64,000 nt of DNA from Clarkia xantiana subsp. parviflora. Its lineage: Eukaryota; Streptophyta; Magnoliopsida; Myrtales; Onagraceae. Position numbers and translations under genes: made by a program. Under the pieces are notes generated by a model. That model saw nothing but the letters and a program-made list of their open reading frames with translations. It did no database searches and was not told the origin of the DNA. Positions 35,534 to 48,059 of this stretch are shown here, in pieces. Each line of letters starts with the position of its first letter. Position 1 is the stretch's first letter. The stretch lies in contig JAPTYO010000020.1 of assembly GCA_036873135.1 (NCBI GenBank), positions 1,852,081-1,916,080 on the forward strand, written 5' to 3'.

Positions 35534-36063
35534 AGGAAAGTTACATTTTTAGTACTTCAACTACCGATTATTGATTTTTTAGTATATCAAATTTTATTTT
35601 ACTATTTGCGTTTTAGGTGTCCCAAATATCGAAGTGTGATTATTAAATGAAACATTACTCGATTCACCTAGTTAGGGGCTCGTATTGATCTGAGCTCATG
35701 CTAGACCCGATCACCTAGTATGAGAGAGTTTGTATAGCATGAGCTTGGGTCAGGTCGAGCCCCTGACACACCTTGACCTATTAAAACTTTAGATCGGTCA
35801 TGACTCAATTGACTGAGCTACATGCATGGTTCAGCTTGACCTAAACACATGATTTTCCAAACTTGGTGATCAAGTCTAAAATGGACTTAGTTTAAAGCGA
35901 GCTCCAAACTAGGTGAATCGAGTCATACATAATTGAATAATCACATTTCTAATAGTTGAGACGTCCAAAAGTTAAAAAAAAAAAAAAACAAAAACAAAAA
36001 CAAATTGAGGTGCTATTAGTCAACGACCGATAGAAGTTGAGGTACTAAAGATGTAATATTCCC
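35534..36063. mobile_element. Foldback element, 3' flank of AGL17-like copy B
   Basis: Counterpart of 28149-28649, sharing GATTCACCTAGTTAGGGGCTC and CTAGGTGAATCGAGTC arms. The right-hand target repeat has decayed. It ends about 20 bp from the stop codon of the MADS gene, so it lies in or at its 3' UTR. Confidence 0.6.
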
Positions 36064-36082
36064 AAAACTCTATACATATACA

Positions 36083-39000
36083 TTATACATACCCTAAATT
36101 TGTGCATGAAATTGCTGCTATCTCATAGCTCTGTTGCTGTGGTTGGCTAAGCTGGAGTTGAACACGTACATGGGAGTTCTCCATGTTTAAACTACTTACC
36201 ACACCAACATCCCTTGTTCCATAAACCTGATAAATAGGTAATCTAACTTTCAATCTTGTTTCCAAATGTAATTTTTGTTTCAGGGGTTAATAAAGTAAGT
36301 ACCTTTTTATACAGCTCCATGTTTTCTTGACGAATTAGGTTTACCTTTTTATACAACTCCACATTTTCCTGGTGAACCATGCTTCTCTGAAATATAGACA
36401 GTATTAGTTTATATGATTATTGTAAAAAAAAAAAAAATAAGACATGGATATTAATCAACTGTCACATAAACTCAAACTTATAGTAAAGTCATTTGACACA
36501 CTCTTATACATACTTCAAAAATCAGAATATATATGCTTAAAATGTGGAGTTTTTTTTTTTTTTTTCAGGTTTTAATCAATTAGGTCAAATTACCTTCCTG
36601 TTTAGGTCTTGTATTTTGTCCATAAGAAGTTGTTCCTAAAATGCAAGAGAGTCATCAATAATTTCAAATACAAATCATTTCATAAGCTACATTTTGGAAG
36701 TTATAACAACAAACTAACCTTTCTCGACCGGACACCACAAAGGCTCGTTTTCAATTGGTTCTCTAGACTCGATAGATCGCCGACACTTAATCCAGAGAGC
36801 TCTTCTCCCATCATTTTCCTGTATTTATTGTGTTTTAGTTAAATTGTTGTTAGGTTTGTATTAACTTAAAACTAATTGTAACTGCATGGATACATAATTT
36901 TTCCTATTAAGACCAGCAATTAAGAAGGTTTACCGATGATTTTCTTGCAGATTATGTAGTTGTTGTCGCAGCGCTGCTGCTTCCCTTTGCCAGTACTGAC
37001 ACGTAAAATGATCGATCATCAGTTACTTACATAGAGCGAGTGCATAATTTTTCATGTATAATAATTTGATGCATCCAAATATTTTTCGGATAACTATATA
37101 ACATTATTAACTAGTTGATACGTATCTATTAATATTATTATCTGATTTAATCAAACATACATATTTTAAATGTATACGATATATCAGACAATGTTGCTGT
37201 ATTTTCTACAGTAAAATATATATACAGTTAAAATTATACCTTCATTTCAGAAGTCGTGCAGCCAAGCTGTTGATTTTCTCCCCTGTATTTGTTGTACCGT
37301 TCTGTCACTGATTTCATACTGTAAAAAGAAGCACCGGGTCAGTACATAACATACATATTATTTCATTTCCAACAGTCAGCGTAAAGTACTGACTATAAAT
37401 ACTTTTCATCTCAGCAAAGTTTATCTCAATATTTGGTTAGTATTTGCATTAAAATACCACACTGTAGTAGGACGGTTTAAAATAATATTCAAGTTTAGTT
37501 TCATGACATAAGTAGTTGTCTGTGAAGGTATGGAAACCTATGAACAGTCTCTAGACGAAAATGGCAATTCACTTCACTTGGAATCTTTTCCACACTTGGA
37601 AAATATATTCATCACCCATGAGAATCTCGACAAAACCTGATAGATATCACTTCACGCTTTTCATAACCACCTGACTCCACCATTTTACAAAACCCTAAGT
37701 CCGTACTCTGATACATGTCACTGGCATATATATATATATATATATATACCCACAAGAATATATAGCACAAATATAAATATAAGCATATTGTACACTGTAC
37801 AGTGCCTAAATGAAAGCAGACTATGCGCTATTCTATGCAGAATCTACAAATAGCAGGTATGAGTATAGTTATACCAAATATATATAATATATACTGCCAA
37901 AGATATGGTAATTATGGAAAACGCCAATATATATAACTTGAAGAAACTAACTGTATAATTGAGTTTGGTATATGGAAACTAATACAATGTCTACGGTCAC
38001 TTAAAATAGAATCTATCACTGTTTCACTCTCACATTTTCAAAGAGTTTCCTCATGAGATTTACGTGTTGGTGATCTCTCAAAAGTATATATATATATATA
38101 TATATATACTAATACATGCGTGCGCTACGCGCGTGCACATTGACTTCGTTGAAATGTTACAATAACATGACCTGACTAACCCCGAAAATAATATAAGAGC
38201 ATGATCGATCCAGGAGTAATGTTATTCTTGTTTTCTAAGAGATAATCTGGGTGATAATTTTTGTAGTAATGTTATTCTTGTTTTCTAAGAGAATATGCAT
38301 CATAAGGTTTACTATAAAAAGCTTTCCCTAAGCATATATAACATGATTTTTCTAACATCTTTCTAGATTTTCTATTATGTTTTCATCTTCTGATTATTGC
38401 AACTACAGACAACGAAATTCCGAAACACACTATATAAAAAATGTTCTCAATCAATCAAGCACTTTATTATGTCCAAAAAGAAATGTTAATCATTTTTACA
38501 ATCAGCTATAAATTTGGTAAGAACAAGATGCGCAAACGATATCGAATTACGACATGCAGCTTAAACCTGGAATACATGTATCCGTGCTGATGATGTCTAG
38601 GTTTACTTACTATCATCCTTCTTTTTCTTCAACATCTCCTATATATCATCTTACTTTTAAACTAAAGTTCACACTAAATTATAAGCTTGAACATATATAA
38701 ACTATTTCGTGTCAAATATGGGATTTTACTTTGATGCTTTTTTTGCATGCGTAAAACATGCATAACAATATACCTTTTGCTACCAGATTGTTACAATAAG
38801 ATAATATCAAGTTTGCTTTCAATTAAATTTTAAGAACATCACTGTATTTTTTTTTTAAGGATATAGTATTGCATATTTCTATTAGGCTTTTCCATAGAAC
38901 GTAGTCAATAAGTAGAAGCTAATTAATAACAGATTGATGATTAGTAATGTATAATTTAACTAACAGAGTTCTTCATCCTGTAATCTAGTTCTTTCAACTC

Positions 39001-39395
39001 ATATATATCGTGTATGAGTACTTGTGTTTATAAATGGTCACATATATTTCTAACTTAAAATTCAAGTGTTTTGAAATTTATGTTACCATGAATCAACATC
39101 GTGATATTCCTAAGCAAGATCGTTGACTAATTAATTAAAGCAAAACATCAGATATTTGCGCAACATATAAGTTCGTTAATTATAGAGTAGATTCTCAATA
39201 GAGATTTAAGCACCTGGTACTTGCATAATCGTAGAGCTTTCCAGTGCTTGAGAAGATGATAACTCCCACCTCCGCATCGCAAAGAATGGCGAGTTCCTTT
39301 GCTTTTTTCAACAGTCCACTTCTTCTCTTCGAGAATGTAACTTGCCTGCTCGTTGTATTGTCGATTCTCCTTATAACGATCTTCCCCCTACCCAT
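36083..39395 (-). CDS. AGL17-like: MIKC MADS-box transcription factor, AGL17/ANR1 clade, intact copy
   Basis: Seven exons on the minus strand join in frame: 39395-39214, 37318-37240, 36995-36934, 36818-36719, 36635-36594, 36386-36303 and 36226-36083 (693 nt, 230 aa). Residues 1-60 are a complete MADS domain ([49 protein letters not shown]). The K domain is marked by [31 protein letters not shown] and [19 protein letters not shown]. Exon 6 contains two similar 14-codon halves ending QENVELYKK and QENMELYKK. The C-terminus has [10 protein letters not shown]. These match AGL17/AGL21/AGL16/ANR1. Known members act in roots (nitrate-dependent lateral-root growth), stomata and flowering time; the role here is inference. 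Intron 1 is about 1.9 kb and carries a decayed copy of an unknown ORF. The transcript would start in the flank 39396-39965. Confidence 0.9.
37725..37748. repeat. (TA)n microsatellite in intron 1 of AGL17-like copy B
   Basis: A short alternating TA run. A second run is at 38088-38108. Both lie in the large first intron. Confidence 0.75.
38095..38200. mobile_element. Possible Helitron-like end in intron 1 of copy B
   Basis: After a TA run comes ACTAATACATGCGTGCGCTACGCGCGTGCA, given here only by its key part GCTACGCGCGTGCA, then GAAATGTTACAATAACATGA. Two related segments flank a block in the TRAF-finger gene's last intron (52862, 53272). Many plant non-autonomous Helitrons carry a CTACGCGCG motif near the 5' end; no 3' hairpin/CTRR terminus was located. 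Confidence 0.3.
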
Positions 39396-39965
39396 TATTT
39401 ATCCCTAAAACAAACATATATATGATATATTCAGGGATACCCCATTATTTTCTCATTTCGATCTGAATGATTAATGTAGTCTAATTTGTTACAATCCATA
39501 TATCTTATAACATATCTGCGGATAAACCAAAGTTAACTACTACTAATTCGAATTCGAAAAGTGGAAAAATTCAAGTCCAAGAATGAAATATCAAGATCAC
39601 ACAAATATTCTAACTTATATCCTGATACATATAAACAAAACTAACTAACCTGATTTGGTGAAGCTCTGGTTTATGCAGATAAATGGAGGGTTTTTGGTAG
39701 TTGCCCTTTAATTTCTTTCTCTTTCTCTCTCTAAAATGAGATGCATTTTCTAATTCTCTCACTAAAAATGGTTATACAAGGAAAACAAAGTGGTTTTACT
39801 GGGAGGGGAAAACCGCTTTTCTGGGAAGCACCAACTTGAATAGTGGTTTCGGCTCAATTTTAGTATTCTGGCCAATCAGGAGCCGTGGATAGTATATTTT
39901 ATGCATAGGGTTTCGATTGGGAAGGTGCCGCTAATAAATCATTGACACGTGTTTCATAATAACTG
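39396..39965. promoter_or_regulatory. 5' flank of AGL17-like copy B
   Basis: Matches 31460-32033 closely, including GACACGTG near 39945, CCAATCAGGAG and the CT-rich leader near 39715-39760. Beyond 39965 the two copies diverge because of the 1.5-kb length difference. The conserved part likely includes the promoter and leader. Confidence 0.45.
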
Positions 39966-40455
39966 AGGACTATAACCTAATTAATTAACTTCAACTTGGT
40001 ACTTAATTAATTAATTAGTTTTAATTGTCTGCAGCTTTGACAACAAATATGTTCCATTTAGGAAAATCGCTGCCTCCTTAAACAATAAACAATATAGGGA
40101 TCTTATAATAAATAAATAAACTTTAGAAATTATTAATTAGCTACAGAGATAGAGCAGCTAATTAAATAGCTGGACAGCTAGTGTTAAGTCAGTGGTGGAT
40201 TAATTAGCTGGTATATATATTAATTAAATATGTAATTACAGATAGTGCATGTTATCATAACATTTAGTTAAGAAAAGCTTTCTTGGTTTGCACATATTTA
40301 AGTATCTTAATCTTAATTAGGTCATCAGTATGATGCAGGAAGAGATTATATTCTATTTTAAATACACTCCATTTTTGGAATAAAAGCAATTTCCTCTTTA
40401 TTCCAAAAAAGCAAGTTCCCATGTTTGATTTAATTAATTTGCTATTGTCAATTCC

Positions 40456-40491
<36 letters not shown>

Positions 40492-40729
40492 GTTAGGTGT
40501 GAATATGCTAATTAGTCACAATCGGATTATCACTCATTTCGAAAAAGTTTATATATATTACTGTCTTTTCAAACTAGCGTCGTTCTCTTTAAGAATATAT
40601 TTAACTTTTATAGCGTCGGTTTCACGATAACATACGTGTTCTCATATAATTCGTCTAAAAAATGTGGTTGGTATCAGTGCACTTATCACATATTCTTCTA
40701 ATTCGTATATTTAAATAAGAGCGAGAAAT

Positions 40730-41090
40730 GGAGTCCGTTATCCAAATGACCATCTCACATATCCCAAATACTAAAATGTAAACTAATTTAAAAAAATTAC
40801 AAAAATGTCCGCCGAGACTCTTTGAGAGAGAGCGGCAATGAAGGTTTGTCGCTGTCTCAAAGAGTGATGAAATTTGTTGTCGTTATTTCCAATAGCAATT
40901 ACATGGCAGATCTTCTATGAACAGTGCAGTCTGTTAAGGCACTGTTCATACTTCATCTGCCGCGTTTTGAGACAGCGGCAGACCTTCACCGCCGCTCTCT
41001 CAAGGAGCCCCGGCGGACATTTTGGTAATTTTTAATTAGTTTACTTTAGTATTTAAGATATCTGAGGTGGTCATTTAGGAAACGAACTCC
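40730..41090. mobile_element. Long-TIR foldback element, unit B
   Basis: Counterpart of 34328-34685 with the same arms (GGAGTCCGTTATCC and AACGAACTCC) and internal GAGAGAGCGGC segments. Flanking repeats have diverged. Confidence 0.65.
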
Positions 41091-41445
41091 GGAAATTAGA
41101 TCTTGCTGTCATTTATTTTATAAAAAAAAAAAGTCATCACACACTATATTTTGAAGGGTTAAATTGTGTACATTTTTTTCTCGAATAAAGAAAAAATTGT
41201 ACACTTATTAGTAATTAACTATGTTCAAGATGTTATTAAATATAGATAATTTATGTTTAAACTGTAATAGGGTGTTGGCCAAAAAAAAAAACTGTAATAG
41301 TCCCAATTAGGTGGTGGTGCTCCACGTGGCCGTACAAGATTGGAAATGAAAATAACCTGAAGAAAATAATTATAAAAGAAGGGTTTCCTTGTTTTGCACA
41401 TTTTAAGGTTAATAATTTATAAAAAAAGGTTATCTTAATCTTAAG

Positions 41446-42968
41446 TTAATTAATTACATGTTGATCGCCTATTTATGGACGGCCGATGGTATTAATTAAC
41501 TGCATTTTGGAGTGCATTAATTATTTTTTCAAATACTATCTATTTCGAGTAAGAACAGTTTCATGTACGTATCTCATCATGACACGTCATAAGTACGATA
41601 CAAACTTTAAACTAAATTAACTGCGCTCACCACTTTAACTCAATCTCAACTAAAAGTTGATTCAAGCAATAAAGTTTGTGTGGGATTTAATTGCGCATAC
41701 TATAAAATATAATAAATAATTATTTTAAAAAAATTAGCAAAAAAACCAAAGCTAAAAAATGTTAAATGAAAATTTGACATCTGGCAATAAAAAAAATAAA
41801 CAAGTACTTAACTGAACATTTTAGAACAAAAATAATGTTTCTGAATTATAACTGATAGGAGAATATATATAATAGAAGATATAAATATTATTAACTATCT
41901 ATACGGAAAATATATATGTAGATACTCTTAATATATATAGAACGCATAAAAAATGAATAAAAACAACTTGGTTAAATGAAAATAATAAGCAGAAAAAAAA
42001 GGGTTAAAAAGGTTTTTATTTTATTTTATTAAAATGACACAAAGAGTATTTACAGAAAATTAAGAACAGTACAATCTAAAAACAATTAAGCCTCTTAATA
42101 TAATAGTTTAATTTACTAATAACTATTGAAAATAAAAACTTTAGATATTAAATTATATGATAGTAAAGAAGTTGCAAAAAATAACTATAATAAAATAAAA
42201 AAAACTAGAAAAAGACAATTAAAAAAATATATTCTCATAGATCCAGTGATCCACCATCATCCAATAATATCTTACTAATTTCTTGAGCACAAGAAAAATG
42301 ATGGTTTACCAATGAGAAAAATTTATGCCTAAATTTATGCATAAAATTTTGCCAATCTTTACACTAATGATCTTACAAAGAAAAAAGTATTGACTATTCA
42401 ATAAAATAAATTATATACACAATTATGAAGCATTTTTCTAAAAAAATATTATTTTGTGATACTGACAGTTGACGATCAATCAAATTCAATTGCATTATTA
42501 AATTTTAAAGAAAATTTAATTATTACTGCACCAATTTTAAGACAATATACGTGTTTGCTTATCATTTGTTGAATAAGTTACAATATTGCATTATAATATG
42601 ATAAATATATTATAAAAAATTACCAGTATAATATTCCACTTGTACCTCGTACAATTTCATATATACTTCATAGAATTGAAATTGATATAGTCTCTCAAAT
42701 GTACTAAACCGGATCTGTCAAATTAGCCAGTACAATTTATGATTAGTGCGTGCATCAATTTATATCCATACATATAATTTAGGGGTAGTTGATTCATTAG
42801 TAATAATGAAGGTATATAACCAAGTAATATACTTTTATCCATTAACCGGTTATATCGATTTTAAACTCCGTTTGAACTTTGTAAATAGAAAAAAAAAATT
42901 GGTTAAGAATTTACTTTTATGGTCTAATCCAGTGTAAACGAGAATTAAAGTAGGCTTTGGCAATAACA
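41446..42968. other. Gene-free AT-rich stretch
   Basis: I see no exon, RNA gene or complete element. The sequence is strongly AT-rich with poly-A/T runs. Confidence 0.6.
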
Positions 42969-44339
42969 TAGGGGTGAAATTTGTCCGAACAGACCGATTT
43001 TTTACTTGTTTCAATTGGGTATTTATGTTTTCTGTTTAATTTTTTTCCAATAAAAATAACAGACCAAAAAATTATGTAGGGAAAAATAAACCGTCCGTTT
43101 ATAATACGTTTTTTTTTTTTTTTTTTTTTCGATTTAAACCGATAATCCGAAAATACCAATTATCATTTAAAATACTCATAATTTCATAAACCATATCAAG
43201 CCGAAAAGATAAATAATATCCATTAATACTATCAAATAAAATACGAAATAAAAGTAGAAAGAACAATCGTCACAAATGCCTCTTGTACAATTTATATTGA
43301 ATTAATTAAATATGTATTTATTAATACCAATTAATATAATATATTGTATATTTATAATTAATGGTTTATAGGTCTTTTGGTACCCTATGTTTGCCCACTT
43401 GGCTATTGGTACCACATGTTTGGTTTTGCCTATTTTTTGTGCTATACGTTTGCCAATTGTATACTTTTGGTCTGACCGTTAGTTGACCGTTAGAGTTGAA
43501 CGTTAAATAGTCACGTGATTTGCACATGTCTAACCCCAAATTTTAATTTTGTTAAATTTAATCCTCAAATTTTTTGTCCTAACTTTTTTATTTTACAATT
43601 TAGCCCTTAAACATTTTCAACCGCACCTAGGACTAAATTGACCTAGCCACGGTCCGACCCGTGGCTACGTCGGATCATGGCTAGGGTCGCCGAACCCGGG
43701 CAACCCTAAACATGGTCCGACCTAGCCATTAGGTCAATTTAGCAATTGGGTTCAATTGACCCGATTGAACCCTAATGCTAAATTGACCTAGCCTGTCCGA
43801 CCCATAGCTAGGTCGGACCATGCTTAGGGTCGCCCGGATCCGAAGACCCTAGCTATGGTCCGACCTAACCATGGGTTGGACCATAGCTAGGTCAATTAAG
43901 TCCGAGGGTGCGGTTGAAAATGTTTAAGGGCTAAATTGCAAAAATTAAAAAGTTAGAACAAAAAATTCGAGGACTAAACTGAACAAAATCAAAATTTGGG
44001 GCTAGGCATGTGCAAGTCACGTGACTATTTAACGGTCAACTCTAACGGTAAACTAACGGTCGGACCAAAAGTATACAATTGACAAACGTATGATACAAAA
44101 AATAAGCAAAATCAAACATGTTGTACCAAAAGCCAAAAGTGCTCAAACATAGGGTACCAAAAGACCTATAAACCCTATAATTAATATAACGGTCGGAGCA
44201 GCCCCACAAACCTAAAAAACTGAACCAGAGTAGAAAAAACCGTTTGAAAACTGGAACGAAAATCTCAATTCGATTTTTTAGTTCAAATCGTATCGATTTT
44301 CGCCTGTTTCTCGGAGCCATCGGATTTTTGTTTCATTAG
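42969..44339. mobile_element. Degenerate hAT-type element hosting a MULE foldback
   Basis: The left end TAGGGGTGAAATTTGTCCG resembles the left end of the hAT MITE at 4803. The right end CGGATTTTTGTTTCATTAGG resembles its right end but has decayed. Both contain a TATCGATTTTCG/CGATTTAAACCG-type subterminal vocabulary. No 8-bp duplication is visible, so the outer call is tentative. Confidence 0.45.
43363..44175. mobile_element. Mutator-like foldback element with long terminal inverted repeats
   Basis: The arms are about 250 bp long: GGTTTATAGGTCTTTTGGTACC at the left and GGTACCAAAAGACCTATAAACC at the right, with continued complementarity through the GTCACGTGAC..AACGGTCAACTCTAAC blocks. A 10-bp direct repeat TATAATTAAT flanks it (43353-43362, 44176-44185). 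The core has repeated GGTCCGACC/ACCCGGGC motifs. No transposase is present. Confidence 0.85.
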
Positions 44340-46200
44340 GAGACCATGTAGGACACAAAAAAATATGAATATATTAGCGGGATTAAATTAGATAATAAAA
44401 ATGAGGAAGGACTATGCACGAATTCTCCATTATCTCGGAGGCCAAAAAGTAAGTAATTAAGTATGTGGTATGTACAGTTGATACCTTGATAAAGGAAATA
44501 TTGACGTTTTGAGCGTTTTAAGGTTACTAAATAAGGCTATAGCTAACAGTTGCCATTTTTATTAGTAATAATAAAAATAATGATGAAAATTTGGCCAAGC
44601 AATTTGCTGCTATATAAGTCACTTTTTAGTGCACGCCGGTACTTCTTGTATGGGCAGATATGATGAGCTCATATGAAAATTCTTTAGGAGAAATTATACA
44701 ATGTGTGTATTTATTTATAATCTACGAAATATTTCAATACATGTGGTGATAATGTTAAGTGTATAATAAATATGCTATAATTTTTTTTTATTCTAGTAGA
44801 CCCTTCTAATGACACCCTGTTGAAAAAAAGCAGAGTCTATATTAATTATTCTATTGGCCAAAATATATATATATATATATATATATTAATTATTCTAGTC
44901 AATTATACGCTTAATAAGTAAAGTGCTTATGGGGGACAACTTAGACATTTTGGTACATAATATATAATTATTTATTAGGTGTACTTATCTCACAAAATAG
45001 ATTATATAATCAATTCATTTTATATTATTTTAAAGTAATTTGGGTACATGTTGAAAGATATTATTATTAATGACAGGGCGATACTGACAAGAAACTTAGT
45101 TGGACAGTATAAAGATACAAAGTCCAAGAACCAATCACCATAATCACATTAATCAATTTTTACACCAAACCAATACAATTAGGACAAGTGTCTCACTATT
45201 TTTTAAGCTTTTTCTAAAACCTAAGGATGAACCCTAGAATGATAGCAAAAGACACTTGTTACTATTAGATTGGTTTGGTGTAAACACCAAGCTTACACAA
45301 GAATTTTCTCTAAGGTGGACAGGTGGTGTCTTTAGCAGGTTTCGTACTCAATTCATATCTGGAAACACAACTCGCTTTACCAGTTGATCAAACTAACTTT
45401 GGGTACAATAATCAGTTGCAGCTGCATTACTAAGTTGTAGAAACAATTTAAAAAAAAAAAACTTATAAATTGGTTGTTTAATTAGGAGTCTTGATACAAG
45501 TTATAATAGTTTTATTCCGATAAATACGATTGCGTCTAGCTTTAAATTTGCCACAAAAGTTGACCTTAATTACAAATCTACTTTTGTTGGCCAATAATTA
45601 CAGCTCTACTTATTAAACTAATTAAAACAAAACTAAATATTTTTTCCAGTTTTCATTTTCTGATATCTTAATTTGCGTTCACTAATCACTAGTATGTTTT
45701 TAATTATTCAATATCTTATTGTTAGAATTATATTCGTAAATCATTAATTACTTTTTATAGATCACAAATTGTAAAATTTATAAGTTACCATTTAAGTTTT
45801 ATTTTTATTCTAACAAAAAAATAAACATATTTTTAAAAAATGGAAAATAAATTTCAAAATTTATTTTTTATACAAACAAATATGATATATATTTTTTTAA
45901 AAATAAAATATTTTTTGTATACAAATAAAACTACAAAGATTAGGCTTTTTCTTAAAGAAAATTTATATTTTTTTTTCAGTTTTTAAAATTATTCTAAATA
46001 TTATTTTATGAATTTTTTGATAAATTTATAAACTTCTTTTGCTATTTATTTGAAAAATAAAAGTAAAGTTGGAATAATCAAAATTTTAAAATAATTAATA
46101 ATATACGTATATAAAATTTTCCTATTTTGAATAAGTGAAATTCAATCAAACTAAGTGTGCCCCCAACTTTATTAAGGATCCTTTTATTAAATTACGAGGA
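44340..46200. other. AT-rich intergenic stretch
   Basis: No gene recognised. It contains a TA run (about 44862-44885) and a palindromic MITE-like block (45158-45288, listed separately); the rest is featureless AT-rich DNA. Confidence 0.55.
45158..45288. mobile_element. Small inverted-repeat MITE-like block
   Basis: TTTACACCAAACCAAT at the left pairs with ATTGGTTTGGTGTAAA at the right, and GACAAGTGTCTC with the AGACACTTGT region inside. Target duplication not resolved. Confidence 0.5.
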
Positions 46201-46212
46201 GTAATCACTACG

Positions 46213-46779
46213 GAAACACAAAACATGGTACGTGCATGTAATCGAAATTACGCAGCGGAAGAGTTACACATACCTCAACAGTTACCGTAGTCCAAGATCC
46301 TTTGCACGAGGGAGTTCTCGATCCACCGGACGGAACCCGTAGAGGTTCTTGTGAAAGAAGCCATACTTGGTGTTAGCTCCACAACAAAGCCTCATATCAA
46401 TTCTTGGCACGGGGACAGATATTCGGAGAGTTTGCTCGAAAGAAATTTGGCACACCCTTGGTGTAGTGAATGGTGCGGCCGAAACTTGATGTGTGGGAGG
46501 AGAGAAAACACTCTTGTGAGAGAATTATGATTAAACATAAAATATTCCCTAACACCTCTTATTTATAGGAGGAGTAAAGTGGAGTAAAGTCCACTTTACC
46601 CCACCTTAATAATTCGGCCGGCCTATGTATTTGGAGAGGCCCAATTTTGGGCCTCCCATGTCAATTGAGATTTGGGTTTGGCCCAATTACCCTAATGTGA
46701 CATTTACACAAGTTCATTAGGTAAACTATACATATTATGGGCTACCAATTACAGCGCCCATCACCATATGCTTACAGCT
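46213..46779 (-). mobile_element. LTR-like retrotransposon remnant, copy 2
   Basis: Aligns by eye with 3522-4100. Its right end, CCATCACCATATGCTTACA, recurs at the end of a 133-bp partial repeat at 47765-47899, suggesting one near-full and one truncated LTR around 46780-47764. Read on the minus strand it starts TGTAAGCATATGG and has CCTATAAATAAGAGG as a TATA box. Confidence 0.5.
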
Positions 46780-47764
46780 CCCACTCGCCGGAATGGGAGG
46801 GTTCCTGTTAATGTATTGTTGTCCAAATCCGCATCAACATTCCTCCCATTTGATCTGCTCAGTGCTTCCGAATAGCTCATACGTGGTTTGCCGTGCGACC
46901 GGCGGATACGACGGGCATCGTGCTACTCATTTGTTAGGAGTTTTTTAGCGCCCGCGGAACGTTGATTCCCTTTTCTCCAATCAACCTGTTATAAACAACA
47001 TTTTATATATATTGTATCGCGCTGTATCCTAGGTCAACTGATAATTCTCCATTTCCCTAGTTTCCACATAGGAACACTTCTCCAAGGCATCCGTACAAGT
47101 ATTCACAACCTTCAACTAATATCCGGCTAGTGGCCACCTAGTGAATACAAGAATCGGTGGATTACAGGTGAACTTGACCATCCCCATCGCTCATACCCTT
47201 AGTCAAACCCAACCGGTTTCCAAAGACGTGGTCACTGTGCCTTTTTGTTCAGCACTACGTTCGTACGACGGGCATCGTGCTACTCATCTGTTAGGAGTAT
47301 TGTAGCGCCCGCAGAACGTTGATTCCCTTTTCACTAATCAACATGTTATAAAAAACATTTATATATTGTACCGCGTTGTATCCTATGTCAACTCATAATT
47401 CTCCATTTCCACATATGAACACTTCTCCAAGGAATCCGTACAAGTATTCACAACCTTCAGCTAATATCCGGCTGGTGACCACCTAGTGAATACAAGAATC
47501 GGTGAATTAAATGTGAACTTGACCATCCCCATCGCTTATACCCTTAGTCAAACCCAATAGGCCTTTTTGTCCAGCACTACGCTCGTACGCCGGGAAGCGA
47601 GCATTGAGCTTGACCTTAGGTATGAGTTCTGAGTCCATGAGGATACTTCTGGTGCCTCTTCATAAGGCTCCCGAGATCAATCACACGCTCGAGGTGAAGA
47701 AGTTTGCGCCCGCCAGAATCACGAGGATTCCTTCCTAGCACAACAGAGTTGTGACCCCGTGTCA
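46780..47764. mobile_element. Internal part of the LTR remnant, with an imperfect tandem duplication
   Basis: About 330 bp starting at GACGGGCATCGTGCTACTC (about 46910) recur, with about 10% differences and small indels, from about 47271. No gag or pol domain is readable. The block is a non-coding relic. Confidence 0.5.
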
Positions 47765-47899
47765 ATTGGGCCTCCCATGTCAATTGAGATTTGGGTCTAG
47801 CCCAATTACCCTAATGTGACATTTACCCAAGTTCATTAGGTAAACTATAAATATTATGGGCTACCAATTACGGCGTCCATCACCATATGCTTACATTAT
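47765..47899 (-). repeat. Truncated second LTR copy
   Basis: Repeats 46643-46779 closely (GGGCCTCCCATGTCAATT, CCCTAATGTGACATTTAC, TATGGGCTACCAATTAC, CCATATGCTTACA). Confidence 0.6.
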
Positions 47900-48059
47900 G
47901 ACACTGGTGGGGCAACCTGCCCCACCCACATATGTATAAAACTTGTACGAATCAAACCACAGGGCGGGTCCGGGTCTAGCGATACTCGTCCCAGCCATTA
48001 ACAATCCTAGAGAAACCATGTGACCCAAATCGCTCCTATGCACACTCTTCAGTTGTCAC

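Larger units (their letters stand above)
35122..41445. repeat. Tandem segmental duplication, right unit (B)
   Basis: Collinear with unit A from CCTTGTTTGATATAG (35122) to GTTTTGCACATTTTAAGGTTAA (about 41410). About 90 bp of sequence without an obvious counterpart separates the two units (35031-35121). The AGL17-like gene in this copy is intact, so selection probably retained this one. Confidence 0.85.

Noticed and set aside
36303..36345. Exon 6 of the AGL17-like gene ending at the first GTAAAC
   Set aside because: An internal GTAAAC could be a donor, but extending to 36303 keeps the frame and gives the family-typical second QENMELYKK half, so the longer exon was chosen.
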